This document shows, piece after piece, positions 37,086 through 45,192 of a stretch of DNA of 64,000 bases. This stretch comes from Marinobacterium litorale DSM 23545. GTDB taxonomy: Bacteria; Pseudomonadota; Gammaproteobacteria; Pseudomonadales; Balneatricaceae. The notes beneath the pieces were generated by a model. The model was not told the origin of the DNA. It worked only from the letters and a program-made list of their open reading frames with translations, and did not search any database. The stretch lies in the NCBI RefSeq assembly GCF_000428985.1, contig NZ_AUAZ01000006.1, forward strand, positions 62,001-126,000. Reading direction: 5' to 3'. Numbering within the stretch: position 1 is the first letter of the stretch; each line of letters starts with the position of its first letter. Made by a program: the position numbers and the translations under genes.

Positions 37086-37559
37086 ATGCTGAAACACCTC
37101 ACTCTGGCAGCCACGCTCGCAGCCACCGCGCTGCCCGTATGGGCCGAAGTATACAAGTGCCGCAACAGCGAAGGGCGACTCCAGTTCCAGGCCCAACCCT
37201 GTGACAACCATCCCTCCGAACAAGTCAAAATCGCGCCACCCACTTCAAACCCCGGTAACTACAAAGCCCTCCAGCGCCGTGCCGAACAATCCTTCGAGCA
37301 GCGCCGCCAGGAGCGAGCCATTGAAGAATCCAGAATGGATGCAAAATCGCAACGGATACTCGACAAGCGCCGGCACCAGCGCCGTCTCGATGAACTGGCA
37401 GGACTGGGTAAAGTCGTCGTCGGTATGGATGAAGATCAAGCCACCCGCGCCTGGGGCCACCCCTGCGAGGTCAAGCGCTCCGGCAGCGGGCAAAAATGGA
37501 CCTACTGCGTAGGGGAGTATGAGCGGGATTATCTCTATTTTCGGGATGGATTGGTGTGA
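37086..37559 (+). CDS. DUF4124 protein, 3' end probably cut by the prophage
   Basis: A 157-residue exported protein. A signal peptide (MLKHLTLAATLAATALPVWA) is followed by a DUF4124 domain (EVYKCRNSEGRLQFQAQPC), a charged helical middle, and an SmpA-like end (VVVGMDEDQATRAWGHPCEV, YLYFRDGLV). Relatives usually continue a few residues past the YFxDGxV strand. Here the stop comes immediately, and the last bases (TGTGATC) are also a plausible prophage terminus. The stop codon may therefore be supplied by the phage. Good AGGAGG-type ribosome-binding site. Function unknown. Confidence 0.8.
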   Translation: MLKHLTLAATLAATALPVWAEVYKCRNSEGRLQFQAQPCDNHPSEQVKIAPPTSNPGNYKALQRRAEQSFEQRRQERAIEESRMDAKSQRILDKRRHQRRLDELAGLGKVVVGMDEDQATRAWGHPCEVKRSGSGQKWTYCVGEYERDYLYFRDGLV

Positions 37560-37580
37560 TCTAGTGAAGTAATTGTCCCA

Positions 37581-37640
37581 GGGATATAAGCGGGATTAAA
37601 TGGGATGAAACGGGATTAAGTGGGATGGATGTCACGGGAT
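37581..37640 (+). repeat. Six phased GGGAT repeats at the prophage left end
   Basis: GGGAT occurs at 37581, 37592, 37602, 37612, 37622 and 37636. The first five are 10-11 bp apart, one helical turn, in a consensus NGGGATNAAN. The sixth is 14 bp further. Such phasing puts the sites on one face of the DNA. They lie inside the terminal region where transposase sites are expected. Confidence 0.75.
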
Positions 37641-37806
37641 ACGCGGGCTTTGGAGGGTTGGCGCGATTTCCGTGAAATGTTAGAGGGCGGATCGATTTAG
37701 CGCAACGCCAACGCGCCAACGAGTAGATCTTGCGCGTGTTTTGTCACTCTTCGAGCGGCGCGGCTAAAAAGACAATCAATGCGCTCAACGTGGGCGTCCT
37801 GCCCCG

Positions 37807-38769
37807 TTAGACATCCTTTCCGATCCAGACCACCCTGCCAATCACTTCCAGGTCGTCGGCCTCGCTTGGTTCGACGAGCTGTTCCTTATACTCCTTGTTG
37901 TCGCTGAGCAGCAGGATGCCTTTGTTCCAGAGAGTCTGCACCCGTTTCACGATCAGGTGGTGGTCGGTGCGGATCACGTAGATGGAGCCGTCGGTGAGCT
38001 CGCGCTGGCTGGTATCGATCATGACTGTGTTGTTGTCGCTGATCGTCGGCTCCATCGAGTCGCCTTTAGCGAACACCAGCACCAGGTCTTTTTCGTTCAG
38101 CCCCCTGAAACGCAGCCACTTGCGCCGGAACGCCAGTTTTCGCGAGGGCTGCTCGTTATCGGGCAACGCGCCTGATCCGGCGGCTACCTGGATGCTGTAG
38201 CCGGGTATCAGAGCGAATTCCTGGCTGAGTTCGGCCCCTGCTGTATCGACGCTCAGACGTGACGCCAAGCCCGCCAACAGATCTTCACCCATCGGGTTGG
38301 CGCCTGCAATGGCGCGGAGCAGCTCGTAGTCCCCTATGCTGAGATCCTTTCCGGCCGCTGCCGTATCCGCAGCTTCCCTGGAAGACTGGAGTAAACCAAC
38401 CGCTTCTCTGAAGTGCACCTCTTTCCTGTCCGCAGCGTCTTGGTCTCCCGCCTCAGCTAGGTAGATATCTTCCCGTCGCTGCTCGGCATCGCTGAGATCA
38501 CCAAGGCGCATCGGCCCGTCTCCTGTCGCGAGCCATGCAATGGAGACCCCAGTAAGGCGAGCCATTTCGACAATTGGCTCGAGCCTCGGTTGACTGGTGC
38601 CGGCGATGATCCTGTGCAATTGAGCCTCAGATAGGCCAATCATTTTTGCGAGCTGCTTCTTCCCGCCCACGAATGAGCTGATCTCGCTAATGCGAGTTCC
38701 GATTTCATTCTCCTGAAAAGGAACATCGTTCCCTTTCGTTTCTGATCCTTCGTCTGTCGGATTATTCAT
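37807..38769 (-). CDS. LexA/CI-like prophage repressor with S24 peptidase domain
   Basis: A 320-residue lysogeny repressor. The N-terminal helix-turn-helix (KKQLAKMIGLSEAQLHRIIA, about 37-56) is followed by a long linker and a C-terminal S24 domain. The catalytic serine is Ser238 (KGDSMEPTI) and the lysine Lys275 (LIVKRVQ). A likely self-cleavage bond is Ala197-Gly198 in VAAGSGALP. The protein should therefore be inactivated by RecA filament, making the prophage inducible by DNA damage, unlike Mu's c repressor. It is transcribed leftward, divergent from ner across 160 bp of candidate operators. Confidence 0.92.
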   Translation of the reverse strand: MNNPTDEGSETKGNDVPFQENEIGTRISEISSFVGGKKQLAKMIGLSEAQLHRIIAGTSQPRLEPIVEMARLTGVSIAWLATGDGPMRLGDLSDAEQRREDIYLAEAGDQDAADRKEVHFREAVGLLQSSREAADTAAAGKDLSIGDYELLRAIAGANPMGEDLLAGLASRLSVDTAGAELSQEFALIPGYSIQVAAGSGALPDNEQPSRKLAFRRKWLRFRGLNEKDLVLVFAKGDSMEPTISDNNTVMIDTSQRELTDGSIYVIRTDHHLIVKRVQTLWNKGILLLSDNKEYKEQLVEPSEADDLEVIGRVVWIGKDV

Positions 38770-38787
38770 TTTTAAACAATGCCTTAT

Positions 38788-38870
38788 CGCAAAAATGATT
38801 CAAAAACCCCTCTCGGAGAAAAGGAACACGCAAAAATGACTTGACGTACAATCAGTTTTGCGACTATTGT
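38788..38870. promoter_or_regulatory. Repressor/Ner operator region and early promoter
   Basis: Two direct copies of CGCAAAAATGA(T/C)T lie at 38788-38800 and 38829-38841, and an inverted AGTTTTGCG at 38854-38862. A rightward promoter is suggested by TTGACG (38841-38846) and TATTGT (38865-38870), 18 bp apart. The second copy abuts the -35 element and the third lies in the spacer, so binding would block early transcription. A CGCGCA/TGCGCG hairpin follows at 38881-38896. Confidence 0.6.
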
Positions 38871-38929
38871 TGACGCGTAACGCGCACTAATGCGCGCCTC
38901 AAAAACTACCCACAGCGGAGCCCAAAAAA

Positions 38930-39208
38930 ATGAGCAAGCAAAACACTCGCCCACAGGACTGGCACCGAGAAGACATCATGGCCGCGATCCGTAAGAAAGG
39001 CACCACGCTCGCCGAGCTTGGTCGCCACCACGGCTACAGCAATCCGACCGCTCTATACAACGTATTCCACAAGCCCTATCCCAAGGTGGAGATGATCATC
39101 GCCGCCTTTCTGGAAGTGGAACCCGCCGAGATCTGGCCCTCGCGCTACATCAAGCCAGCCATAGATTTTAAGACAAATATTACCCATTCGCATTGTCGCA
39201 TAGCGTGA
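38930..39208 (+). CDS. ner: Ner-like DNA-binding regulator
   Basis: A 92-residue protein closely following the Ner/Nlp family of Mu: DWHREDIMAAIRKKGTTLAE at the N-terminus, GYSNPTALYNVF as the recognition region, and PAEIWPSRY near the end of the domain. In Mu, Ner is the first early gene and turns down both repressor and early transcription, favouring lytic growth. The C-terminal tail is about 15 residues longer than Mu Ner. First gene of the rightward early operon. Confidence 0.93.
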   Translation: MSKQNTRPQDWHREDIMAAIRKKGTTLAELGRHHGYSNPTALYNVFHKPYPKVEMIIAAFLEVEPAEIWPSRYIKPAIDFKTNITHSHCRIA

Positions 39209-39306
39209 CCTCACGCGCATTGGAATCGATGTATTGAGCCTAGCCTCGGCTGCCTGAAACGCACAGAGGCAAAAGCTGATTTTGTTTGGAAGGGGTAACC
39301 AGCGCG

Positions 39307-39792
39307 ATGGGACAGAAGCGACGGAAAAACTGGAGCCGGGAACAACCGATTAGCCTCCGGCACGGTTCAGAACTGTGCATCGGTCACGCGCATGACCGGA
39401 TGAACCGCAGCGTCGAGCAGATCGCCGACCTGATGGGGGAAGCCAGCCACTTCACGCTTTACAAGTGGATGGAGTCAGGCCGGATGCCGGCGGTGAAGAT
39501 TCGCGCCTTTGAGCATGCCTGCGGCGCTGACTTTGTCACTCAGTATCTGGCGCATAGCGCGGGCTACTTGCTGGTGAAGGTGCCGACCGGCCGCAAAGCT
39601 GAACATCGCGAACTGAACGAGCTGAGCCTGTTTGCCCACGAGGTGCTGGGGCTTCTGATTCAGTTTTATGACAGCCATGAAGGCGCCGATGAAGCCGTTC
39701 TGGCCGTGACCCGCCTGATGGAAGACCTCGCATTTCAGCGGGGCAATATCGAAAAACATCAGCAGCCCGAGCTGCTGCTGGGAGGTGAGTGA
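39307..39792 (+). CDS. Early phage regulator with helix-turn-helix
   Basis: A 161-residue protein of a type found after ner in B3-like transposable phages. A DNA-binding segment is visible in MNRSVEQIADLMGEASHFTL, followed by YKWMESGRMPAVKIRAFEHA, which suggests a CII-like or MerR-style fold. Basic N-terminus (GQKRRKNWSR). The ATG at 39307 is used, with AAGGGG upstream; a TTG seven codons earlier is possible. The stop overlaps the next start (TGATG). The exact target is not known. Confidence 0.72.
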   Translation: MGQKRRKNWSREQPISLRHGSELCIGHAHDRMNRSVEQIADLMGEASHFTLYKWMESGRMPAVKIRAFEHACGADFVTQYLAHSAGYLLVKVPTGRKAEHRELNELSLFAHEVLGLLIQFYDSHEGADEAVLAVTRLMEDLAFQRGNIEKHQQPELLLGGE

Positions 39793-40049
39793 TGGATTAC
39801 CAGGCACTGATCGACACCCATTTTGGTTATGCACAGCGGCGCAGCCCGGCCTATCAGGCTGGCCTCAAAGCCTGGCTGCAGCGTGCCCATGAGGGCATTC
39901 CGGTTGCCACCTATTCAGGTGCCTACCGAGAAGGCACTGCTGAGTTTGATGCCTTTTACGCCGGGGCTGATGACGCCTGCATGAAATGGCGTGATGTCCT
40001 GCCGAACGAGCAACTGGCTGACCTGAAGCCGATACGAGGTGGATCATGA
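39792..40049 (+). CDS. Small early phage protein
   Basis: An 85-residue soluble protein with no recognised domain. It is compact and mildly acidic, with a conserved-looking centre (YRRSPAYQAGLKAW-like pattern after an N-terminal DYQALIDTHFGYAQ). It has an excellent ribosome-binding site (GGAGGTGA) and overlaps both neighbours by TGATG and ATGA, so it is translated with the transposase. Similar small genes stand before the transposase in related phages. Confidence 0.68.
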   Translation: MDYQALIDTHFGYAQRRSPAYQAGLKAWLQRAHEGIPVATYSGAYREGTAEFDAFYAGADDACMKWRDVLPNEQLADLKPIRGGS

Positions 40050-42163
40050 AACAGTGGTTCACGTCCCAGGAATTGGAAGCAATGCAGCTGCCGGGGATCC
40101 CGACAACTGTTCGCGGCATAAATAAAGTAGCCGAGCGCGAAAATTGGGAGTCCCAAAAGCGCGCATTCGGAAAGGGCTACGAATACCACATCAGCAACCT
40201 CCCCCATGAGGCCCGGCAGGCGTTAGAAGCCCACTTCGCCCGCGAGATGCTAACGCGTCTCGACGACACGCCGCGTCAGCTCAAGCCGGTGACGGCTGCG
40301 CTGCCGAACGTGCCGATGACGCACAAGCAGCGCGCCGCTGCCGATGCCCGTGTGACCATCATCAACGCGATCGACGGGATGCGCAGCCAGGGCATCAGCC
40401 TTAATGCTGCGCTGACGACTCTTTTGACACAAGCGGAAACCGGCCAGCTCGCTGAGCTCAACCCGGTGCTGGATAAGGCGCTGCAGCTGGCTAAGGATTC
40501 GCGTGGTCGCGGTGGTCACTCACCCTACCCCAGCGCTCGCAGCCTCAAGCGATGGATTACCAAAGACGTTAAGGATCTGGCTCCCAAGAAGCGCGAAAAG
40601 GACATGGTGCCGCCTACCTGGGCGAATGCCTTCCTGGTGTGCTGGCAGAAACCGGAAAAGCCCAGTGTCGAGCACGCCTACCGCCAGTTTATCGATGCCT
40701 GGGCCAGCGATGAGCAGCCGCCCAGTATTCATGCCGTTCGCCGCTTCTTGAAGAAGATGGGATCGGTGGCCAAGCAGCACGGTCGCATGGGGCCTCGTGA
40801 GCTGAAGAACATCATGCCGTTCGTGCGCCGGGACTTCAGCTCTCTGCTGCCGGGCGACATCTACAGCGCCGACGGCCACACCTTCGATGCCGAGGTACAG
40901 CACCCGCTGCACGGCCGCCCCTTCCGCCCGGAGGTGACCACCTGGATCGATATCGCCACCCGCAGAGCTGTGGGCGTATCGGTGGCCCTGGCCGAGAGCA
41001 GCATCGCCGTCCTGGATGCCCTGATCGATGCCTGCGGCAAGGCGGTACCGGCGGTGATCTATGTGGACAACGGCTCTGGCTACTGCAACGCCATGCTGAA
41101 AGATGAGGCCACCGGCGTGATGGCGCGGCTCGGCAGCACCATGACCCACTCGCTGCCCTACAACTCCCAGGCACGGGGTGCGATCGAGCGCATTCACCAG
41201 ACCCTGTGGGTTGATGGCGCCAAGAGTCTGGCCGGTTACATGGGCGCGGATATGGACCGCGAAGCCCGGCACCACCAGTTCAAACTCAGCCGCCAGGCGA
41301 TGAAAGGCGGCCGCCAGACCCTGATGCCCTGGGCCACTTTTATGGAATGGGTGCATCAGCGGATGGACTGGTACAACAACCGCCCACACAGCACCTTGCC
41401 CAAGATTACCGATGCATCCGGCAAGCGCCGCCACCTGACGCCCAACGAAGCCTGGAACCACCACACCGAACAGGGCTGGGAACCGCTTACGCTCAGTGGG
41501 GACGAAGCCGCCCAGGTCTTCCGCCCCCGCGTGACCCGCAAAGTGCTGCGCGGCGAGATCCAGGTGTTCGCCAATCGCTACTTCAGTCAAGAGCTGACGG
41601 AGTGGCATGGCGAAGAAGTTCAGGTGGCCTATGACCTCAATAACCCGAATCACATCTGGGTATTCGACCAGGAACACGACCGCCTGATCTGCCGTGCCGA
41701 GTGGAACGCCAACCGCACCGACTACATGCCGATGTCGGTCATCGAGCAGGCCCGCGAAAAACGATACGAGGGCCGTCTGCGTCGCATCGAGAACAAGCGC
41801 GTGGAGATTGAGGAAGAACGCCGCGGCCGTCCGCTCCTGGAGCATGACGACAGCATCAGCCTGGGTGCCTTGGGCAGTATCAACGGTGAGTTGATCCGCA
41901 AGCAGATGAGCAAGCCGGTGGATGAATATGAAGATGTACCGCTGAGCCGGTTTGAGCTGATGACTCCGGAAGAGCGCTGGGCCGAGCACTGCGCTGTTGC
42001 CCGCGGCGAGATAAGCCTGCCGCCAGAGGAACAGTACTGGTTTGAGAGCTACGCAAGGAATCCTGAATACAGGTCGATGAAAAGACGACACGAAGAAAGC
42101 GAAGAAGAGGGCTGGGGCCGGCAGCCGCAACCTGCCGAACCCCAAGGATCACGTAAGGAGTGA
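40046..42163 (+). CDS. MuA-like DDE transposase
   Basis: A 705-residue transposase that joins the phage ends to target DNA in integration and replicative transposition. An N-terminal Mu-type helix-turn-helix (FTSQELEAMQLPGIPTTVRG) binds DNA. The DDE core has Asp276 (SADGHTFD), Asp341 (IYVDNGSGYCN) and Glu381 (GAIERIHQTLW). The C-terminal Mu beta-barrel-like and basic regions follow (VTRKVLRGEIQVFANRYF). The length is slightly above MuA's 663. It is in an operon with the ATPase 7 bp downstream. Confidence 0.96.
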   Translation: MKQWFTSQELEAMQLPGIPTTVRGINKVAERENWESQKRAFGKGYEYHISNLPHEARQALEAHFAREMLTRLDDTPRQLKPVTAALPNVPMTHKQRAAADARVTIINAIDGMRSQGISLNAALTTLLTQAETGQLAELNPVLDKALQLAKDSRGRGGHSPYPSARSLKRWITKDVKDLAPKKREKDMVPPTWANAFLVCWQKPEKPSVEHAYRQFIDAWASDEQPPSIHAVRRFLKKMGSVAKQHGRMGPRELKNIMPFVRRDFSSLLPGDIYSADGHTFDAEVQHPLHGRPFRPEVTTWIDIATRRAVGVSVALAESSIAVLDALIDACGKAVPAVIYVDNGSGYCNAMLKDEATGVMARLGSTMTHSLPYNSQARGAIERIHQTLWVDGAKSLAGYMGADMDREARHHQFKLSRQAMKGGRQTLMPWATFMEWVHQRMDWYNNRPHSTLPKITDASGKRRHLTPNEAWNHHTEQGWEPLTLSGDEAAQVFRPRVTRKVLRGEIQVFANRYFSQELTEWHGEEVQVAYDLNNPNHIWVFDQEHDRLICRAEWNANRTDYMPMSVIEQAREKRYEGRLRRIENKRVEIEEERRGRPLLEHDDSISLGALGSINGELIRKQMSKPVDEYEDVPLSRFELMTPEERWAEHCAVARGEISLPPEEQYWFESYARNPEYRSMKRRHEESEEEGWGRQPQPAEPQGSRKE

Positions 42164-42170
42164 CTAACAA

Positions 42171-42914
42171 ATGATGAACGAGAACACAGTACCCGTCAAC
42201 GGCGTCGCCGAAACCGCCAACCTTGGCTTGTGCGATGTCGCCCTTGAGCGCGCGATCGACAGGACCGGGAGCCTGCCGGGCATGGTCTGCATGTTCGGCC
42301 CCAGCGGCTTTGGCAAAAGTGTAGCGGCGACCCACGTCGCCTGCCGCCGCCGGGCCTACTACATCCAGGCCAAGTCTGTTTGGAGCCGTCGCCACACGCT
42401 TGCAGCCATCCTGCACGAAATGGGTGTCCAGCCGGGCAAGGCCACGATCCCGCAGATGCTCGACATGGTGGCTCAGGAACTAGCGCTTAGCGGCCGCCCG
42501 CTGATCGTTGACGAAATGGACCACCTCGTTGAAAAGAACGTGGTTGAGCTGATCCGCGATATATACGAGAGCAGTCAGGCCGCGATCCTGCTGATCGGCG
42601 AAGAGCAGCTGCCCCACAAGCTGAAAAAGTGGGAGCGCTTCCACGGGCGCATCCTTAACTGGGTGCCGGCGCAGCCGGTATCGCTAGAAGACGCCGCCAA
42701 ACTGGTACCGATGTATGCCCCCGGCATTGAGGTCGCAGAGGATCTACTGGCTCACCTTGTTGAGATCTCCGGCGGCAGCGTGCGTCGTGTCGCAGTCAAC
42801 CTGGAGCTGATTGCCACGGTGGCCGGTACCGCTGGCGCGGGCTACATCGATCGCAAGAGCTGGGGGCGGCGCGAGCTGTACACCGGCGAAGCACCAAAGC
42901 GGAGGCTGGGATGA
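42171..42914 (+). CDS. MuB/TnsC-like AAA+ target-selection ATPase
   Basis: A 247-residue AAA+ ATPase. Walker A is FGPSGFGKSVAAT (Lys49) and Walker B is RPLIVDEMDHL. By position after the transposase and by family, it binds target DNA as an ATP filament and directs and activates the transposase. It lacks an evident N-terminal helix-turn-helix such as Mu B has, starting close to the P-loop, as in B3-type homologues. The stop overlaps the next start by ATGA. Confidence 0.92.
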   Translation: MMNENTVPVNGVAETANLGLCDVALERAIDRTGSLPGMVCMFGPSGFGKSVAATHVACRRRAYYIQAKSVWSRRHTLAAILHEMGVQPGKATIPQMLDMVAQELALSGRPLIVDEMDHLVEKNVVELIRDIYESSQAAILLIGEEQLPHKLKKWERFHGRILNWVPAQPVSLEDAAKLVPMYAPGIEVAEDLLAHLVEISGGSVRRVAVNLELIATVAGTAGAGYIDRKSWGRRELYTGEAPKRRLG

Positions 42915-43201
42915 GCGACATTGAAATCTGCGAACAGGTGCGGGATGCGAAGACCGGTGAGTGGATCGATCTGTTTGGCAACGGGCACTTCTACGGGATG
43001 GTCACGTCCCGATACACCTATCTGCCTCATGAACCGATGGGCCCTGTATACCGAGACGTTGCCTGGGTTGATCCGCCATTTGGGCCACCGAGCACGACGA
43101 ATTCACACCGTAATTTTGGGCTCTGCGTCTACCGCACTCGCCATGAAATGAAAGCGCATTTAGGAGAAAGCGTCCATGTCGAAGCATATCGGATTGCGTA
43201 A
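42911..43201 (+). CDS. Small early phage protein of unknown function
   Basis: A 96-residue protein without a recognised domain. It is rich in aromatic residues (GNGHFYGMVTSRYTYLPHEP) and may form a small beta-rich fold. It starts inside the stop of the ATPase gene (ATGA) and its last 26 bp overlap the next gene in a different frame, so it belongs to a tightly packed early operon. No membrane segment or signal peptide. Confidence 0.6.
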   Translation: MSDIEICEQVRDAKTGEWIDLFGNGHFYGMVTSRYTYLPHEPMGPVYRDVAWVDPPFGPPSTTNSHRNFGLCVYRTRHEMKAHLGESVHVEAYRIA

Positions 43202-43796
43202 ACCGATTCAGATGGAGCTCGTTGGCGGCAAGCCAGCACGCCAGCGGGCATGGGAGCAGATCCGTATCCACAAGGAACGGTTCCAGATTTACACCATCGC
43301 CCGGCGTGCAGAAGCCGACGATGAAACCGTGAAGACCTATCTCCAGTGCCTGGAGAAAGGTGGCTACGTCGTCAAGCTGACCGATAAGCGGTTCGATCAG
43401 GCGGACTACCAGCTGATTCGCGACACCGGCATCGAAGCCCCACGACTGACCCGCGATGGACAGCCGGTCACCCAGGGGCTTGGGCAAGAGGCAATGTGGC
43501 GCTGTCTGCGCATGCTTGGCCCGCTGGACGCCCGCCAGCTGGTGGGCCATGTCGTCAGCTCAGGCATTGACCTGAAGGAATCGACTGCGCGCCGTTACCT
43601 GAAAGCCCTCAAAAAGGCGGGCTACCTGCAGATGGTCCACCCCTGCGATCGGCACCGGGGCAAGCTGGAAGTACTCCAGTTAATCCCCCGCATGGACAGC
43701 GGCCCGCGCCCGCCTCAGATCCAGCGTGTTGGCGTGGTGTACGACCCCAATTGGAACAAGGTGATGCACGCCGATGAGCCGGAGGAAATGCTGTGA
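43176..43796 (+). CDS. Winged-helix early phage protein
   Basis: A 206-residue basic protein with two helix-turn-helix-like modules. The first is around QIYTIARRAEADDETVKTYL and the second around LKESTARRYLKALKKAGYLQ. The latter reads like a winged helix with a wing at MVHPCDRHRGK. It is probably DNA-binding, possibly a replication or regulatory protein of B3-like phages. AGGAG precedes the start, which lies inside the previous gene. The stop overlaps the next start (GTGA). Confidence 0.7.
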   Translation: MSKHIGLRKPIQMELVGGKPARQRAWEQIRIHKERFQIYTIARRAEADDETVKTYLQCLEKGGYVVKLTDKRFDQADYQLIRDTGIEAPRLTRDGQPVTQGLGQEAMWRCLRMLGPLDARQLVGHVVSSGIDLKESTARRYLKALKKAGYLQMVHPCDRHRGKLEVLQLIPRMDSGPRPPQIQRVGVVYDPNWNKVMHADEPEEML

Positions 43797-44155
43797 GCAC
43801 CATTGATACCAGCGCCTGGGGCGACAACCCGCCGGAGTTTATCCGAGTACTGGCCAACGTGGTCGAGCAGGAAGGCAACAATGCCGCCGCTGCCCGTCGC
43901 CTCGGGATCAACCGCGCCTCGGTTAGCACCCTGCTCGCCAACAAGTACCCGGCGTGCACCGACAAGATGGCAAAAACCATCATGAAATGGGCCGCCCATG
44001 TCGAGTGCCCGGTTCTGGGCCCCATTACCGGTGAGCAGTGCCAAACAGAGCGCCAAAAACCGTTTATCGGCAGTAACCCCACGCGGATTCGTCTGTACCG
44101 CGCGTGTCGTACCTGCCCACGCAACCCTGAATGTCAGGAGAACAGTCATGGATAA
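43793..44155 (+). CDS. Helix-turn-helix protein with a cysteine cluster
   Basis: A 120-residue protein. Residues of about 20-65 form a helix-turn-helix (NNAAAARRLGINRASVSTLL). The C-terminal half carries Cys72, Cys83, Cys105, Cys108 and Cys114 (RACRTCPRNPEC), an arrangement suited to a zinc or iron-sulfur site; Cys55 lies in the first half. Similar proteins occur in the early regions of Mu-like phages. A metal-bound regulator is inferred. GTG start overlaps the previous stop. Confidence 0.7.
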   Translation: MSTIDTSAWGDNPPEFIRVLANVVEQEGNNAAAARRLGINRASVSTLLANKYPACTDKMAKTIMKWAAHVECPVLGPITGEQCQTERQKPFIGSNPTRIRLYRACRTCPRNPECQENSHG

Positions 44156-44411
44156 CAACGTACAGAACCAACTGATTAAAGAGAACCTGACGAAGGTGAG
44201 CCTTGCCGTAAACACGTTGCAAGCCCTTGGTCTAACTGTGACCAGCTTCAGTGCGGTGGATGGCCGCCCCCTGGTGCTGATCAACCCCGGCCGAGGCTGT
44301 CAGCAGCTGAAGTCGGGCTATACCAAAAACGCCGTTCGGAACGGTCGGCGCATCATCGAGCGCGTCGCCTTCGTATCTGAATGCCAGGTTCGTTGGGAGG
44401 AAATCCAGTGA
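44148..44411 (+). CDS. Small early phage protein of unknown function
   Basis: An 87-residue basic protein. The segment TLQALGLTVTSFSAVDGRPL followed by INPGRGC suggests a small alpha-beta fold; no family is recognised. ATG at 44148 has AGGAG seven bases upstream and overlaps the end of the previous gene by 8 bp. The stop overlaps the next start (GTGA). Confidence 0.65.
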   Translation: MDNNVQNQLIKENLTKVSLAVNTLQALGLTVTSFSAVDGRPLVLINPGRGCQQLKSGYTKNAVRNGRRIIERVAFVSECQVRWEEIQ

Positions 44412-44677
44412 ATAACGATTACTTCATCATCAATCTGCCGGCCACCCGCAAGGCTGGCGAAATGATCTTTTGGGCAGTTGTTCCACGCCACGACACCAAG
44501 GACCAAGACTCCGCAATGATCGTGAGCGAGGAGCACCTGAACAAAGCCCTTCACCGCTACGACAACGGTGCGACCACTCGCGCCATTCTGGCCCAGGTAG
44601 TCCGGGAGCACGACGGCGACCTGATGGAGCTGCTCACCCCTAAGAAACCGGCAACCGAAGAAGGAGAAGCCGCATGA
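44408..44677 (+). CDS. Small early phage protein of unknown function
   Basis: An 89-residue acidic protein (FIINLPATRKAGEMIFWAVV, then EEHLNKALHRYDNGATTRA). It starts with a GTG that overlaps the previous stop and ends overlapping the DUF3164 start (ATGA). No domain recognised; conserved spacing in a compact operon supports it as real. Confidence 0.62.
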   Translation: MNNDYFIINLPATRKAGEMIFWAVVPRHDTKDQDSAMIVSEEHLNKALHRYDNGATTRAILAQVVREHDGDLMELLTPKKPATEEGEAA

Positions 44678-45192
44678 ACCAGGCAGTGCAACCGCATATT
44701 CCCGAAGGCTACATGATGGATTCCCAGGGCCGGTTAGTTCCTGCGGACCAGGTATCCGAACAGGATCAGCTGCGCGACCAGCTGGTGAATGGCCTAGTGC
44801 CCAAGGCTCTGGGTCTTAACCAGGCGCTGAAGGCGTTCAAAGACGAGGCCCTGACCGATATCGATGACCTGGTCACCATAGCCGGTGAACGCTATGGCGC
44901 AAAGCTTGGCGGTAAAAAGGGAAACGTCACGCTGACAAGCTACGACGGCCAGTACAAGGTGGTTCGTAGCTTCCGCGAAGTGATCGCATTCACCGAAGAG
45001 ATCGAGGCCGGTAAGGCGCTGATCGACAACTGCCTGCGCCGCTGGAGCACCAACGCCGATCCGCACCTGATGGCCGTTGTTGAACAGGCATTCCGCACCA
45101 ACACCAAGGGCGAGATCCGTACCGGAAAGATCCTGGATCTGATGCGACTCAGCATCGACGACGATGAGTGGAAGCGCTCAAGGATGCCATGA
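44674..45192 (+). CDS. DUF3164 family phage protein
   Basis: A 172-residue protein of the DUF3164 family, common in the early regions of Mu-like phages and of unknown function. The middle (DDLVTIAGERYGAKLGGKKG, NVTLTSYDGQYKVVRSF) and the helical C-terminus (NTKGEIRTGKILDLMRLSID) are family-typical. Overlaps both neighbours by ATGA. Confidence 0.85.
   Translation: MNQAVQPHIPEGYMMDSQGRLVPADQVSEQDQLRDQLVNGLVPKALGLNQALKAFKDEALTDIDDLVTIAGERYGAKLGGKKGNVTLTSYDGQYKVVRSFREVIAFTEEIEAGKALIDNCLRRWSTNADPHLMAVVEQAFRTNTKGEIRTGKILDLMRLSIDDDEWKRSRMP

Noticed and set aside
37581-37640. GGGAT array as a CRISPR or telomere-like repeat
   Set aside because: Units are only about 10 bp with no spacers, and no cas genes are near. 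The position at the phage terminus explains it better.
40520-42145. A 541-codon open frame on the minus strand opposite the transposase gene
   Set aside because: It mirrors the codon pattern of the MuA-like gene in a GC-rich region, has no recognisable domain, and no ribosome-binding site. Antisense shadow.
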